From CALXVA01 sp944393025 (GTDB lineage Bacteria > Bacillota > Clostridia > TANB77 > CAG-508): DNA of 64,000 bases. A program made the translations under genes and the position numbers. Below, piece after piece: positions 32,644 to 40,670 of the stretch. The stretch lies in NCBI GenBank assembly GCA_963931445.1, contig OZ007016.1:620001-684000 (forward strand). The letters run 5' to 3'. How positions within the stretch are numbered: position 1 is the stretch's first letter; every line of letters starts with the position of its first letter. The notes beneath the pieces are model-generated. The model did no database searches and was not told the DNA's origin. It worked only from the letters and a program-made list of their open reading frames with translations.

Positions 32644-33889
32644 AGTAAAGGAAAATAAAAACATAATTAAACTACTAAAAAAGAATAGAAAAAAAATATT
32701 TATATTAATACTATTAGCTATAATTATATATGTAATATATATGGTTGTACAATTAGTAAAAAGACCTACAGATACAGTATATATAGAAATGGGCAAAATA
32801 CAGGAAAAGGAAACAGCAGTTGGTTATGTAATAAGAGAAGAAACTATTTTAAAAGGAAATAATTATAAAAATGGTATTGAACAAATAAAATCAGAAGGAG
32901 AAAAAGTAGCAAAGGGAGAAACCATTTTTAGATATTATTCAATTAATGAAGAAAATCTGATAGAAAAAATAAAAGACTTAGATGAAAAAATTGATCAAGC
33001 GATGTCAAGTGAAAAAAGCTTACCTACTTCAGATACAAAGGCATTAGAAGAGCAAATAGATAAAAATATTAATGAATTATATGAGCAAAGTGGATTAAAG
33101 CTAATAAGAAACAATAAAGAAGAAATTATAAATGATATGAATAAAAAATCTAAAATTGCAGGAGAACAAAGCCCAGCAGGATCATATTTGAAAAAGTTAA
33201 TAGATGAAAGAAGTGAATATGAAAATAAACTTAATTCAGGAGCAGAAAAAATAAATGCTAGTGTTAGCGGAGTAGTTTCATATAGAATTGATGGATATGA
33301 AGAAATATTAAGTCCAAAAGATTTTGGAAAGTATACAAAAGATTTTTTAGAGGATTTAAGATTAAAAACTGGACAAATTATACCTATGAGCAATGAAGGA
33401 GGAAAAATAGTAAATAATTACTATTGCTATATTGTTTCTATATTGGATTCAAAATATGCTAAAGATATTGAAGTAGGTGATGAAGTAAAATTAAAAGTTC
33501 CAAGTGGAAAAGAAATTGATGCAACAATAGAATACAAAACAAATGAAGATGATGAATGTATATTAACATTTAAAATAGAAGAAGAGGTAGAAGAATTAAT
33601 TTCTTGTAGAAAAATATCTTTTGAAATTATTTGGTGGAGTAAATCAGGATTAAAAGTACCTAACCAAGCAATATTAACAGAGACAAAAGGAGAAAATGAA
33701 ATACATTATGTAGTAAGAACAAGAATAGGGTATGAAGATAAAATAGTTATAAAAATATTAAAAGCAAATGAAAAATATTCTGTAGTAACAAATTATACAA
33801 GTGAAGAATTATCTAAATTAGGTTTTACAGCAACAGAAATAAGAAATATGCCTAATATTACAATATATGATGAAGTGTTATTAAATTAA
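32627..33889 (+). CDS. HlyD-like membrane-anchored protein
   Basis: 420 residues, GTG start at 32627 after GGAGGA inside miaA. A short basic N-terminus is followed by one membrane span (about 23-45) and an external part. The external part has a biotinyl-lipoyl-like half (KIQEKETAVGYVIREE, GEKVAKGETIF), a helical hairpin (residues 105-195) and a second beta half (INASVSGVVSYRIDGYEE). This is the adaptor layout of HlyD-type proteins, but no transporter gene is adjacent. Similar genes sit next to sepF in other Clostridia, so a role in envelope or division is conceivable. Confidence 0.75.
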   Translation: MEKTTKVKENKNIIKLLKKNRKKIFILILLAIIIYVIYMVVQLVKRPTDTVYIEMGKIQEKETAVGYVIREETILKGNNYKNGIEQIKSEGEKVAKGETIFRYYSINEENLIEKIKDLDEKIDQAMSSEKSLPTSDTKALEEQIDKNINELYEQSGLKLIRNNKEEIINDMNKKSKIAGEQSPAGSYLKKLIDERSEYENKLNSGAEKINASVSGVVSYRIDGYEEILSPKDFGKYTKDFLEDLRLKTGQIIPMSNEGGKIVNNYYCYIVSILDSKYAKDIEVGDEVKLKVPSGKEIDATIEYKTNEDDECILTFKIEEEVEELISCRKISFEIIWWSKSGLKVPNQAILTETKGENEIHYVVRTRIGYEDKIVIKILKANEKYSVVTNYTSEELSKLGFTATEIRNMPNITIYDEVLLN

Positions 33890-33932
33890 AATATTACAAA
33901 AATATTACAAAAATATTACAAAAATATTAAAA
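33889..33932 (+). repeat. Tandem 11-bp repeats (AAATATTACAA x4)
   Basis: Four exact-phase units of 11 bases, the first three identical and the last ending AAAA. The first base overlaps the stop of the preceding gene. The array stops 14 bases before the TTGACA of the sepF promoter. A shorter ATATTACAAAA pair also occurs at about 52852-52872, and related TTACAAAAAT words occur near 35090-35120 and 19820. Confidence 0.8.
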
Positions 33933-33946
33933 AACAAAAAAAACTA

Positions 33947-33975
33947 TTGACAATATTAAAAAAATGATAGATACT
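33947..33975 (+). promoter_or_regulatory. Promoter of sepF
   Basis: A perfect -35 TTGACA (33947-33952), a 17-base spacer and GATACT (33970-33975). It serves sepF and probably divIVA, and sits directly after the 11-bp array. Confidence 0.65.
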
Positions 33976-34022
33976 TATGTAAGAAAATACCAATGATGAG
34001 TATTTTAAGGAGGTTATTTAAA

Positions 34023-34505
34023 ATGTCAGGAGCTATTATGGAAAAAGTATGGGGAATGCTTGGATTACCAGAAAAAAATGAAGAAGAAATAGAAGAAAAT
34101 GATTATGAAAAAAATGAAGATATAGAAAATCAAGAATATGAAGAAGAAGAAGATAGAAGAATTTGGGGAAGAAAAAGTAAAGTTGTTAATATGCCACAAA
34201 CACAACAAGTGAAAATGGTTATATGCCAACCAACTACATTTGAACAATCAGAAAGCATTTGTAGTTTATTAAAAGAAAAAAAATCAATTATTGTTAATTT
34301 AGAATATGTTAATAAAGATGTAGCTAGAAGAATAGTTGATGTAGTTAGTGGTGCAGTTCATGCATTAGATGGTAATTTACAAAAAGTATCAAATTCTATA
34401 TTTTTAGTTGCACCATTTAATTATGATATAACAAATGAAATGGCAAGAGAAGAGATAAAAAATAAATTATCTGTTTCATGGTTAAGAAATAATTCAAATA
34501 ATTAA
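34023..34505 (+). CDS. sepF: Cell division protein SepF
   Basis: SepF tethers FtsZ to the membrane and shapes the septum. The start is ATG 34023 (MSGAIMEKVWGMLGLPEK), eight bases after AAGGAGG. The N-terminal amphipathic membrane-binding helix is followed by an acidic linker (residues 19-55) and the SepF core (VKMVICQPTTFEQSESICSLL, IIVNLEYVNKDVARRIVDVVSGAVHALDGNLQ, FLVAPFNYDI). 160 residues, normal length. Confidence 0.95.
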   Translation: MSGAIMEKVWGMLGLPEKNEEEIEENDYEKNEDIENQEYEEEEDRRIWGRKSKVVNMPQTQQVKMVICQPTTFEQSESICSLLKEKKSIIVNLEYVNKDVARRIVDVVSGAVHALDGNLQKVSNSIFLVAPFNYDITNEMAREEIKNKLSVSWLRNNSNN

Positions 34506-34537
34506 TATAGTTGTATAAGAAGTTTAGGAGGGGCAAT

Positions 34538-34987
34538 ATGTATACACCATTAGATATAGAAAACAAAAAGTTTGCAAAACAAATGATGAATGGGTATAGT
34601 GTAGAAGAAGTAGATAATTTTTTAGATGAATTAACACTAGACTATGAAAAACTATATAAAGAGTCTAATGAAAACAAAGGAAAAATTTCAGAACTAGAAG
34701 CAAGTCTAGTTAAATATAAAAATCTAGAATCAACATTACAAAATACCTTAGTAATGGCACAAAGTACTGCAGACGAAATGAAGAAAATGGCAAAACAAGA
34801 AGCAGAACAAATAGTAAAAGATGCACAAGGAACAGCAAAAGGACAATTAATGGAAATAGAACAACAAATTGTAATAAAAACAAAAGAATTAGAAGATTTA
34901 AAAAAACAATTAGATGTTTATAAAGCAAAAATGGAATCATTATTAATATCACAATTAGAATTATTAAAAGATGTAAATAAAGATTAA
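34538..34987 (+). CDS. divIVA: DivIVA domain protein
   Basis: DivIVA senses negative membrane curvature at poles and septa. The start is ATG 34538 (MYTPLDIENKKFAKQMMNGYS) after TAGGAGGGG. The N-terminal lipid-binding domain contains YSVEEVDNFLDELTLDYEKLY, followed by a long coiled coil to residue 149. The sepF-divIVA order fits the division cluster of Gram-positives. A strong terminator follows. Confidence 0.94.
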   Translation: MYTPLDIENKKFAKQMMNGYSVEEVDNFLDELTLDYEKLYKESNENKGKISELEASLVKYKNLESTLQNTLVMAQSTADEMKKMAKQEAEQIVKDAQGTAKGQLMEIEQQIVIKTKELEDLKKQLDVYKAKMESLLISQLELLKDVNKD

Positions 34988-35003
34988 TGAAAAACAAAAG
35001 AAA

Positions 35004-35038
35004 AAAGCTAGGTATATAAGTGAAGTATACCTAGCTTT
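35004..35038 (+). terminator. Intrinsic terminator after divIVA
   Basis: AAAGCTAGGTATA and TATACCTAGCTTT pair perfectly around a nine-base loop. It closes the sepF-divIVA unit. Confidence 0.7.
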
Positions 35039-35150
35039 AATTCCGTTATATTTAATTTAACAAATATGTAAAAGTAGCTAGAATTTATGTTACAAAAAAA
35101 TAACAGTATTACAAAAATGTTAAATATATATTACATTTGTGTTAATATTA

Positions 35151-35178
35151 TTGACATATAAAAAATAACATATAAAAT
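35151..35178 (+). promoter_or_regulatory. Promoter of rsmD
   Basis: TTGACA (35151-35156), a 16-base spacer and TAAAAT (35173-35178), 29 bases before the rsmD ATG. The upstream 100 bases contain several TTACAAAAAT/ATTACAT words like those of the tandem arrays. Confidence 0.55.
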
Positions 35179-35206
35179 ATATATAATCTATAAAATAGAG
35201 GTAAGT

Positions 35207-35767
35207 ATGAGAGTAATAAGCGGTACAGCTAAAGGAACTAAATTAAATTCAATAGATAGCTTAGAAACAAGACCAACATTAGACAGAGTAAAAGAGTCAC
35301 TATTTAATATAATAAAAAATAATATTGATGAAATAGTTGCTTTAGATTTATTTGCAGGAAGTGGAGCTATAGGAATAGAATTCATAAGTAGAGGGGCAAA
35401 AAAAGTATATTTTTGCGAAAAATCTAATTTAGCATCTAAAATGATATATAATAATCTTCAAAAAACAAAATTTATAAATAAAGCAGAGATTTTTGAAAAA
35501 GATTATAGTAAATGTTTGGAAGAACTTAAAAAAAGAGATATTAAACTAGATACTATATTTATAGATCCACCATACAAATCAGACTTAGCTGTTAAAGCAG
35601 TTAACCAAATTATTTCTTTAGATTTATTAAAAAAAGAGGGAACAATAATAATAGAAACAGACGAAAAAGAAAGAGAATTAAAAGAATTAGAAAAATTACA
35701 AGTAGAAGTATATGATTTAAGAAAATATGGAAGAGCTTATCTAATATTCTTAAATCGAAAGGAGTAA
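35207..35767 (+). CDS. rsmD: 16S rRNA (guanine966-N2)-methyltransferase
   Basis: Methylates G966 of 16S rRNA using SAM. The 186-residue product begins MRVISGTAKGTKLNS and contains TRPTLDRVKESLFNII, the SAM loop ALDLFAGSGAIGIEFISRG and the catalytic FIDPPYKSDL (DPPY motif). The ribosome site is a weak AGAGGTA. The stop is followed four bases later by the next gene, so the two are coupled. Confidence 0.95.
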   Translation: MRVISGTAKGTKLNSIDSLETRPTLDRVKESLFNIIKNNIDEIVALDLFAGSGAIGIEFISRGAKKVYFCEKSNLASKMIYNNLQKTKFINKAEIFEKDYSKCLEELKKRDIKLDTIFIDPPYKSDLAVKAVNQIISLDLLKKEGTIIIETDEKERELKELEKLQVEVYDLRKYGRAYLIFLNRKE

Positions 35768-35771
35768 GATT

Positions 35772-36209
35772 ATGGAAATATTTACTTTATTAGAAGCGTT
35801 AGAAGATATGCTTGATAAGAGCAGAAGCATACCATTTTCAAGTAAATGTATAGTAAACAAAGAAGAAATTTTAGATATAATAAAAGAAATAAGATTAAAA
35901 TTACCAGATGAGTTAAAACAAGCAAAATGGGTAAAAGAAGAAAGACAAAGAATATTAGTAGAAGCTCAAAATGAAGCTGATGAAATAATAAAAGAAGCAG
36001 AAAATAGAATTATATCTATGATAGATGAACACGAAATAACTAAAAAGGCTTATGAGAAAAAAGTAGAAATAATAGAAACAGCAAATGAAATGTCTAGAGA
36101 AATAAAAAATGGTACAGAAGATTATGCAGATGGTGTATTAGCTGGAATAGAAGTAGCATTAGAAGATGCACTTAAAATAATAAAAAATAATAGAAAAGAA
36201 TTAAAATAG
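35772..36209 (+). CDS. Coiled-coil protein downstream of rsmD, unknown
   Basis: 145 residues, almost entirely helical. An N-terminal region (LLEALEDMLDKSRSIPFSSK) is followed by ILDIIKEIRLKLPDELKQAKWVKEERQRILVEAQNEAD. The rest is a coiled coil of Ala/Glu/Lys resembling the stalk of F-type ATPase b subunits. Proteins of this kind follow rsmD in other Clostridia. Their role is not known to me. An AAGGAG site overlaps the rsmD stop. Confidence 0.75.
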   Translation: MEIFTLLEALEDMLDKSRSIPFSSKCIVNKEEILDIIKEIRLKLPDELKQAKWVKEERQRILVEAQNEADEIIKEAENRIISMIDEHEITKKAYEKKVEIIETANEMSREIKNGTEDYADGVLAGIEVALEDALKIIKNNRKELK

Positions 36210-36289
36210 GAAATCGTTTTGAAATTTATTATACATTATATATTATATTATTAAAATAAAAGTATAAAAAATAGGATTTCCTATTTTTT
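36203..36289 (+). terminator. Terminator with long loop
   Basis: AAAATAGGAAATC and GATTTCCTATTTT form a perfect 13-bp stem separated by about 59 AT-rich bases, with TTTTTT running out of the right arm. The left arm overlaps the end of the coiled-coil gene. Confidence 0.65.
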
Positions 36290-36333
36290 AAAAATAAATT
36301 GAAATATAAACACAAATGAAGGAGAATGAAAAA

Positions 36334-37888
36334 ATGGGTAATATTTTAAATAAAATTAAAGTAAATTCAAAAAAGGAAAAAGGAATAACATTAATAGCAT
36401 TGGTAATAACTATAGTAATACTAATAATATTATCAACAGTAGCAATAAGTTTTGTATTTGGAGATAGTGGATTAATAAAATATGCAGAAAAGGCAAAAGA
36501 CTTATCAGAGGCAGATTCAACAGAAGAAGGAAAAGAATTAACTAATATGACAGATTATTTAAATAAATTATTAGGTGGAGAAAATAATTCACCAGAAGAG
36601 CCATTTGAACCAAAACCAACACCAGAGCCACCAACAGGTGGAACAGCAATGAGTGATATGACAAATGGAATAATAGAAATAAAATGGCTAGAAGGAAATA
36701 CATATAATGTAACAGATACACCAAACCCACCACAAACAAAAACAATAAGTAATGGAACAATGGAACTTGTAAAATTTGATAGTTCAAGTAAAACATGGGT
36801 AGCAGGAACAGAATATAGTTATGTAAAAGGAACAGGTTCAAGTGATAATACAAAAAGTAAATGGGCAAATGCAAAAGTAACAATAAATGGAATAGATAGC
36901 TATTTTGTATGGATACCAAGATATGCATATAGAATAATATATTTTAAGGATTCAACAAGTAAAACAGCATATCAAGAAGGAACACTAACAGAAGCAGATG
37001 CAGTAGCAAGTGGAAAAATAATAGGTTATTCAGATAGTAGAGGAATAGTAGATGCAAGTGGTAAAAAAATATCTGGAGTAACAAGTACAACAAAAACAAT
37101 GGTAAGCGAAGATTACTTTATGGCACATCCAGCCTTTATAAATGATGTAGATGCAGGAGGATGGTCAAGCGAATTAACAGGAATATGGGTAGGAAAATAT
37201 GAATCATCAAGAAGTGATGCAAATGGAACAACAACAGGAAGTGCAACAACAATAAAAGTACAACCAGGACAAACAAGTTTTAGAAATATAGAAATAGGAA
37301 ATATGTACACATATTCAAAAGCATATTCTACAGACTTAAAAAGCCATATGTTAAAAAATAGTGAATGGGGAGCAGTAGCATATTTAACAGAAAGCACATA
37401 TGGAAGAAATGGAACAGAAATAAGTCAAAATAGAAATTCAAGCTACTTAACAGGAGGAGGAACAGGAACAGCTTATGTAGATTCAAATAAATTACAAAGC
37501 TCTACAGGAAATGAATATGGAATATATGATTTAAGAGGAGGAGCATTTGAATATGTAGCAAGTTACTATAATGGCTCAGATGCAAATACTACATATATAG
37601 GCTATGGTTCACCATTTGCAAGTATAGGAGGAAGTAGTGATGAGTATTCTACAGTGTATAATAGTTCAGGATATAGTTCATCAAATCTATACTATAGATA
37701 TGGAGATGCAACATATGAAACAAAATGGTATTCAGGCTACGCTGACTTTGTCAATTCTAGTAACCCATTTTTCTTTCGCGGTGGTTACTCTATTAGTAGT
37801 TCTCCCATTACGGGCGTATTCTTCTTCAACGACTACTCTCGGTTACAGTAACGGCAACTTCTCTTTCCGCTTGGCCCTAGTAGTGTAA
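36334..37888 (+). CDS. Pilin-like protein with DGR-type hypervariable C-type-lectin domain, +1 shift at CGG
   Basis: The start is ATG 36334 after GAAGGAG. Residues 14-45 form a type IV prepilin-like signal (KKEKG then ITLIALVITIVILIILST). A Pro-rich linker follows (about 88-105), then a formylglycine-enzyme/C-type-lectin-like domain with YFVWIPRYAYRI, NEYGIYDLRGGAFEYVASY and a final NPFFFRGG...VFFFN block. The raw frame stops at 37851. The in-frame CGG at 37840 (TCT-CGG-TTA), read as TCT then GGT, extends it to YSNG and FSFRLALVV at 37888, the normal end of such lectin folds, giving about 517 residues. The last ~50 codons use NNC/NNT codons and C-rich sequence unlike the rest of the gene. No reverse transcriptase or template repeat is in the window. 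Confidence 0.8.
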
Positions 37889-37910
37889 TGTGAAATCTGT
37901 TATCTGGAGA
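37738..37910 (+). other. Putative DGR variable region
   Basis: Base usage changes sharply from A-rich to C/T-rich. Codons are dominated by AAC, AAT, AGT, TAC, TCT, GAC, ATT and GGT, the set produced when adenines of AAY template codons are randomised. Invariant islands (TTTTTCTTTCGCGGTGG and TCTTTCCGCTTGGCC) separate them, as in known variable regions. The unusual composition continues ~20 bases past the stop, where an initiation-of-homology site would lie. Confidence 0.65.
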
Positions 37911-37980
37911 CTGTCATAAATTTTGTGTAAAATAAAAAATACCTTTTATGATATAATAAAAAATAATATTAAGTTAAGTA

Positions 37981-38026
37981 AACCAAATTTCTTAGACAAA
38001 AAGTTTAATAAATTTGGTTTTATTTT
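37981..38026 (+). terminator. Terminator after the DGR-like target
   Basis: AACCAAATTT and AAATTTGGTT pair, followed by TTATTTTA. A nested CTTAGACA / TGTCTAAG pair overlaps it. The 363-base gap to ftsK also contains the second 51-bp element and the ftsK promoter, with no further gene seen. Confidence 0.65.
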
Positions 38027-38089
38027 ATGTCTAAGAATTTACATGAATTAAAATTGTAAGTAATAAAATGTTGTACAAAAAAATCAATA

Positions 38090-38140
38090 AAAATAAATAA
38101 CTTCTTCAATGTAAAGTATATATGTTATACTAAACAGTAA
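38090..38140 (+). repeat. 51-bp dispersed upstream element, copy 2
   Basis: AAAATAAATAACTTCTTCAA at the start and AAACAGTAA at the end. It is about 90 percent identical to 20426-20476. It ends 37 bases before the -35 of the ftsK promoter, almost the same distance as copy 1 from the gap promoter. Confidence 0.7.
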
Positions 38141-38177
38141 TTTATATTACATTTATATTACATTTTTTATTTTTTAG

Positions 38178-38205
38178 TTGCTTTTGAAATAGCTTGTGAT
38201 ATAAT
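38178..38205 (+). promoter_or_regulatory. Promoter of ftsK/spoIIIE
   Basis: TTGCTT (38178-38183), a 16-base spacer and TATAAT (38200-38205) with TGA giving an extended -10 (TGATATAAT). The gene starts 47 bases downstream. Confidence 0.65.
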
Positions 38206-38251
38206 ACAAAAGGAATATTTTAAAATAAAATTTTCTAAGGAGGAAAATACA

Positions 38252-40645
38252 TTGGCAAAGCGAGGAAGAAGAGCACAAAAAGATAAAATAGATGTAAATG
38301 TGGCAGTTGTTGTTATGCTTTTAATAAGCATATTACTTGCAATATTAATATATACAAAATCAGGTTATATAGGAGAACATTTAAGCCCAATTTTAGGTGG
38401 AATTATGGGTTCAATAAAATATATAATTCCTGTTGGAACATTTTTAATTGCAATATATATGGCATCAGAAGACAAGGAATATTTAATATCAAAATTAATA
38501 CAATATGGAATATTTTTAGTAAGTATTGCAACAATACTTAGTGTATTTCAATTTTCAAAAGGAAATTTAGATATAACTGATGAATTTTCAGAAGTAGTAG
38601 AAAAAGGTTATGAATTAGGAGAATTAAATAATGGTGGAGGAGCTATAGGTACAGCAATTGCATCATTATTAATAAGTCTTTTAGGAAATATTGGAACAGT
38701 TATATTATGTTTAGGAATAGGAGCAATTTTACTTGTATTTATATTTGGCATAAGACCTGCTGAATTAATTGCTGAATTTGTAGATTCTAGAAGAGAAATA
38801 AGAGAAGAAAATAAAATTGCAAAACAAGAAATAAGAGAAGCTAGAAAACAAGAAATTAATACTCAAAGGAAAGAAACTAAAAAAGAGCGTAGATTAAGAG
38901 AAAAAGAAGAAGAAAAAAGAGAAGCAGAACAATTAGCAGAACAATTAACAATAAATTTAAATGATGATTCAGAAGAAAAAGATAAAAAGCTAAAAAAATA
39001 TGATCATAAAGATGATAATTTAATTCCATTTAATATAGGTGGAAAGAAAAAAGAAAAAAATGAAGAAAAACCAAATCCAGATGTTATAGAAGCAAACTTA
39101 TTTAAAGAAGAACAAGAAATAAAAGAAGAAAAAGTAAAACAAGTTTTACAATTAGAACATACATTAACTGTAGAAGATGAGCATTATGAATTTCCACCAA
39201 TACAATTATTAGCAGAAGGAGATAAAAAAGGAATAAAAGGTGGTAAAAAAGCTGTTGCAGATACAGCAACAAAACTTCAAAAAACATTATATAGTTTTGG
39301 AGTTTCAGCTAAAGTGGAAAATGTATCTGTAGGACCAGCTATAACTAGATATGAATTAAAGCCAGCAGAAGGTGTAAGAGTAAGTAAAATTGCAAATCTT
39401 GCAGATGACATTGCACTTAATTTAGCAGCTGAAACAATAAGAATAGAAGCACCTATACCAGGTAAACAAGCAGTTGGAATAGAAGTTCCAAATAAAGAAA
39501 ATGAAATAGTACCATTAAGAGATATAATAGATTGCGATAGTTTTAAAAATCATAAATCAAAACTTGCTTTTGCATTAGGAAAAGATGTAGCAGGAAATGA
39601 AGTAGTTACAGACATTGCTAAAATGCCACATGTATTAATTGCAGGTGCAACAGGTTCTGGTAAGTCTGTATGTATTAATACATTAATTTCAAGTATTATA
39701 TATAAAGCAAAACCAAGTGAAGTAAAACTTGTTATGGTAGATCCAAAAGTTGTTGAACTTTCTGTGTATAATGGTATACCACATTTACTTATACCAGTAG
39801 TTACAGATCCTAAAAAAGCTGCAGGGGCTTTAGCTTGGGCAGTTCAAGAAATGGTAAATAGATATAGTTTATTTGCTAGCAAAAATGTTAGAGATATAAA
39901 AGGGTATAATGAAGCTTTAGAAGGAGAGGGAGAAGGACATAAATTACCACAAATTGTAATTATAATAGATGAGCTTTCAGATTTAATGATGGTATCTCCA
40001 AAAGATGTAGAAGATTCAATTTGTAGATTAGCACAAATGGCAAGAGCTGCTGGAATGCATTTAGTAATTGCAACACAAAGACCATCTGTTGATGTTATTA
40101 CAGGTATAATTAAAGCAAATGTACCTTCTAGAATATCATTTGCAGTATCTTCACAAGTTGACTCAAGAACTATTTTAGATATGGCAGGAGCTGAGAAATT
40201 ATTAGGAAAAGGAGATATGTTATTTTATCCAGCAGGAGCACCAAAGCCAACTAGAATACAAGGAGCGTTTATATCTGACAAAGAAGTAGAAAAAATAGTT
40301 GATTTTGTTAAAAATAATGGTGAAGCTACATATAATGATGAAATTATAAAACAAATAGAAAATGCTAATAGCACAGACAAAGAAATAGATAGTCAAGATG
40401 AAGAAGATGATACAGATCCATTATTAATGGAAGCTATAGATGTAGTAGTAGAAACAAAACAAGCTTCAACATCTTTTATACAAAGAAGATTTAAAGTAGG
40501 CTATGCAAGAGCAGGAAGAATTATAGATCAAATGGAAGAAAGAGGAATAATTTCTGGATTCCAAGGAAGTAAACCAAGAGAAGTACTTATGTCTAAAGAA
40601 AAATGGGAAGAATTAAAAATGACTAGAACTAATAGTGAAGATTAA
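38252..40645 (+). CDS. ftsK: DNA translocase FtsK/SpoIIIE
   Basis: Pumps chromosomal DNA through closing septa. TTG start at 38252 after AAGGAGG. The 797-residue product has four N-terminal membrane spans (about residues 17-170), a charged linker (180-320) and the RecA-type motor. The motor has Walker A HVLIAGATGSGKSVCINTLI (about 463-482), VDPKVVELSVYNGIPHL, IIIDELSDLMM and ATQRPSVDVITGIIKANVPSRI. The C-terminal gamma winged-helix (FIQRRFKVGYARAGRIIDQME) reads DNA polarity sequences. Length fits SpoIIIE/FtsK. Confidence 0.96.
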   Translation: MAKRGRRAQKDKIDVNVAVVVMLLISILLAILIYTKSGYIGEHLSPILGGIMGSIKYIIPVGTFLIAIYMASEDKEYLISKLIQYGIFLVSIATILSVFQFSKGNLDITDEFSEVVEKGYELGELNNGGGAIGTAIASLLISLLGNIGTVILCLGIGAILLVFIFGIRPAELIAEFVDSRREIREENKIAKQEIREARKQEINTQRKETKKERRLREKEEEKREAEQLAEQLTINLNDDSEEKDKKLKKYDHKDDNLIPFNIGGKKKEKNEEKPNPDVIEANLFKEEQEIKEEKVKQVLQLEHTLTVEDEHYEFPPIQLLAEGDKKGIKGGKKAVADTATKLQKTLYSFGVSAKVENVSVGPAITRYELKPAEGVRVSKIANLADDIALNLAAETIRIEAPIPGKQAVGIEVPNKENEIVPLRDIIDCDSFKNHKSKLAFALGKDVAGNEVVTDIAKMPHVLIAGATGSGKSVCINTLISSIIYKAKPSEVKLVMVDPKVVELSVYNGIPHLLIPVVTDPKKAAGALAWAVQEMVNRYSLFASKNVRDIKGYNEALEGEGEGHKLPQIVIIIDELSDLMMVSPKDVEDSICRLAQMARAAGMHLVIATQRPSVDVITGIIKANVPSRISFAVSSQVDSRTILDMAGAEKLLGKGDMLFYPAGAPKPTRIQGAFISDKEVEKIVDFVKNNGEATYNDEIIKQIENANSTDKEIDSQDEEDDTDPLLMEAIDVVVETKQASTSFIQRRFKVGYARAGRIIDQMEERGIISGFQGSKPREVLMSKEKWEELKMTRTNSED

Positions 40646-40670
40646 ATTTAAAACTACCAAAGAGGGAAAT

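Noticed and set aside
33889..33932. CRISPR array
   Set aside because: The repeats are 11 bases with no spacers and low complexity. No cas genes are present.
36334..38250. Template repeat or reverse transcriptase of a DGR within this window
   Set aside because: I found no second sequence resembling the variable region and no reverse transcriptase-like protein in any frame listed for this window.
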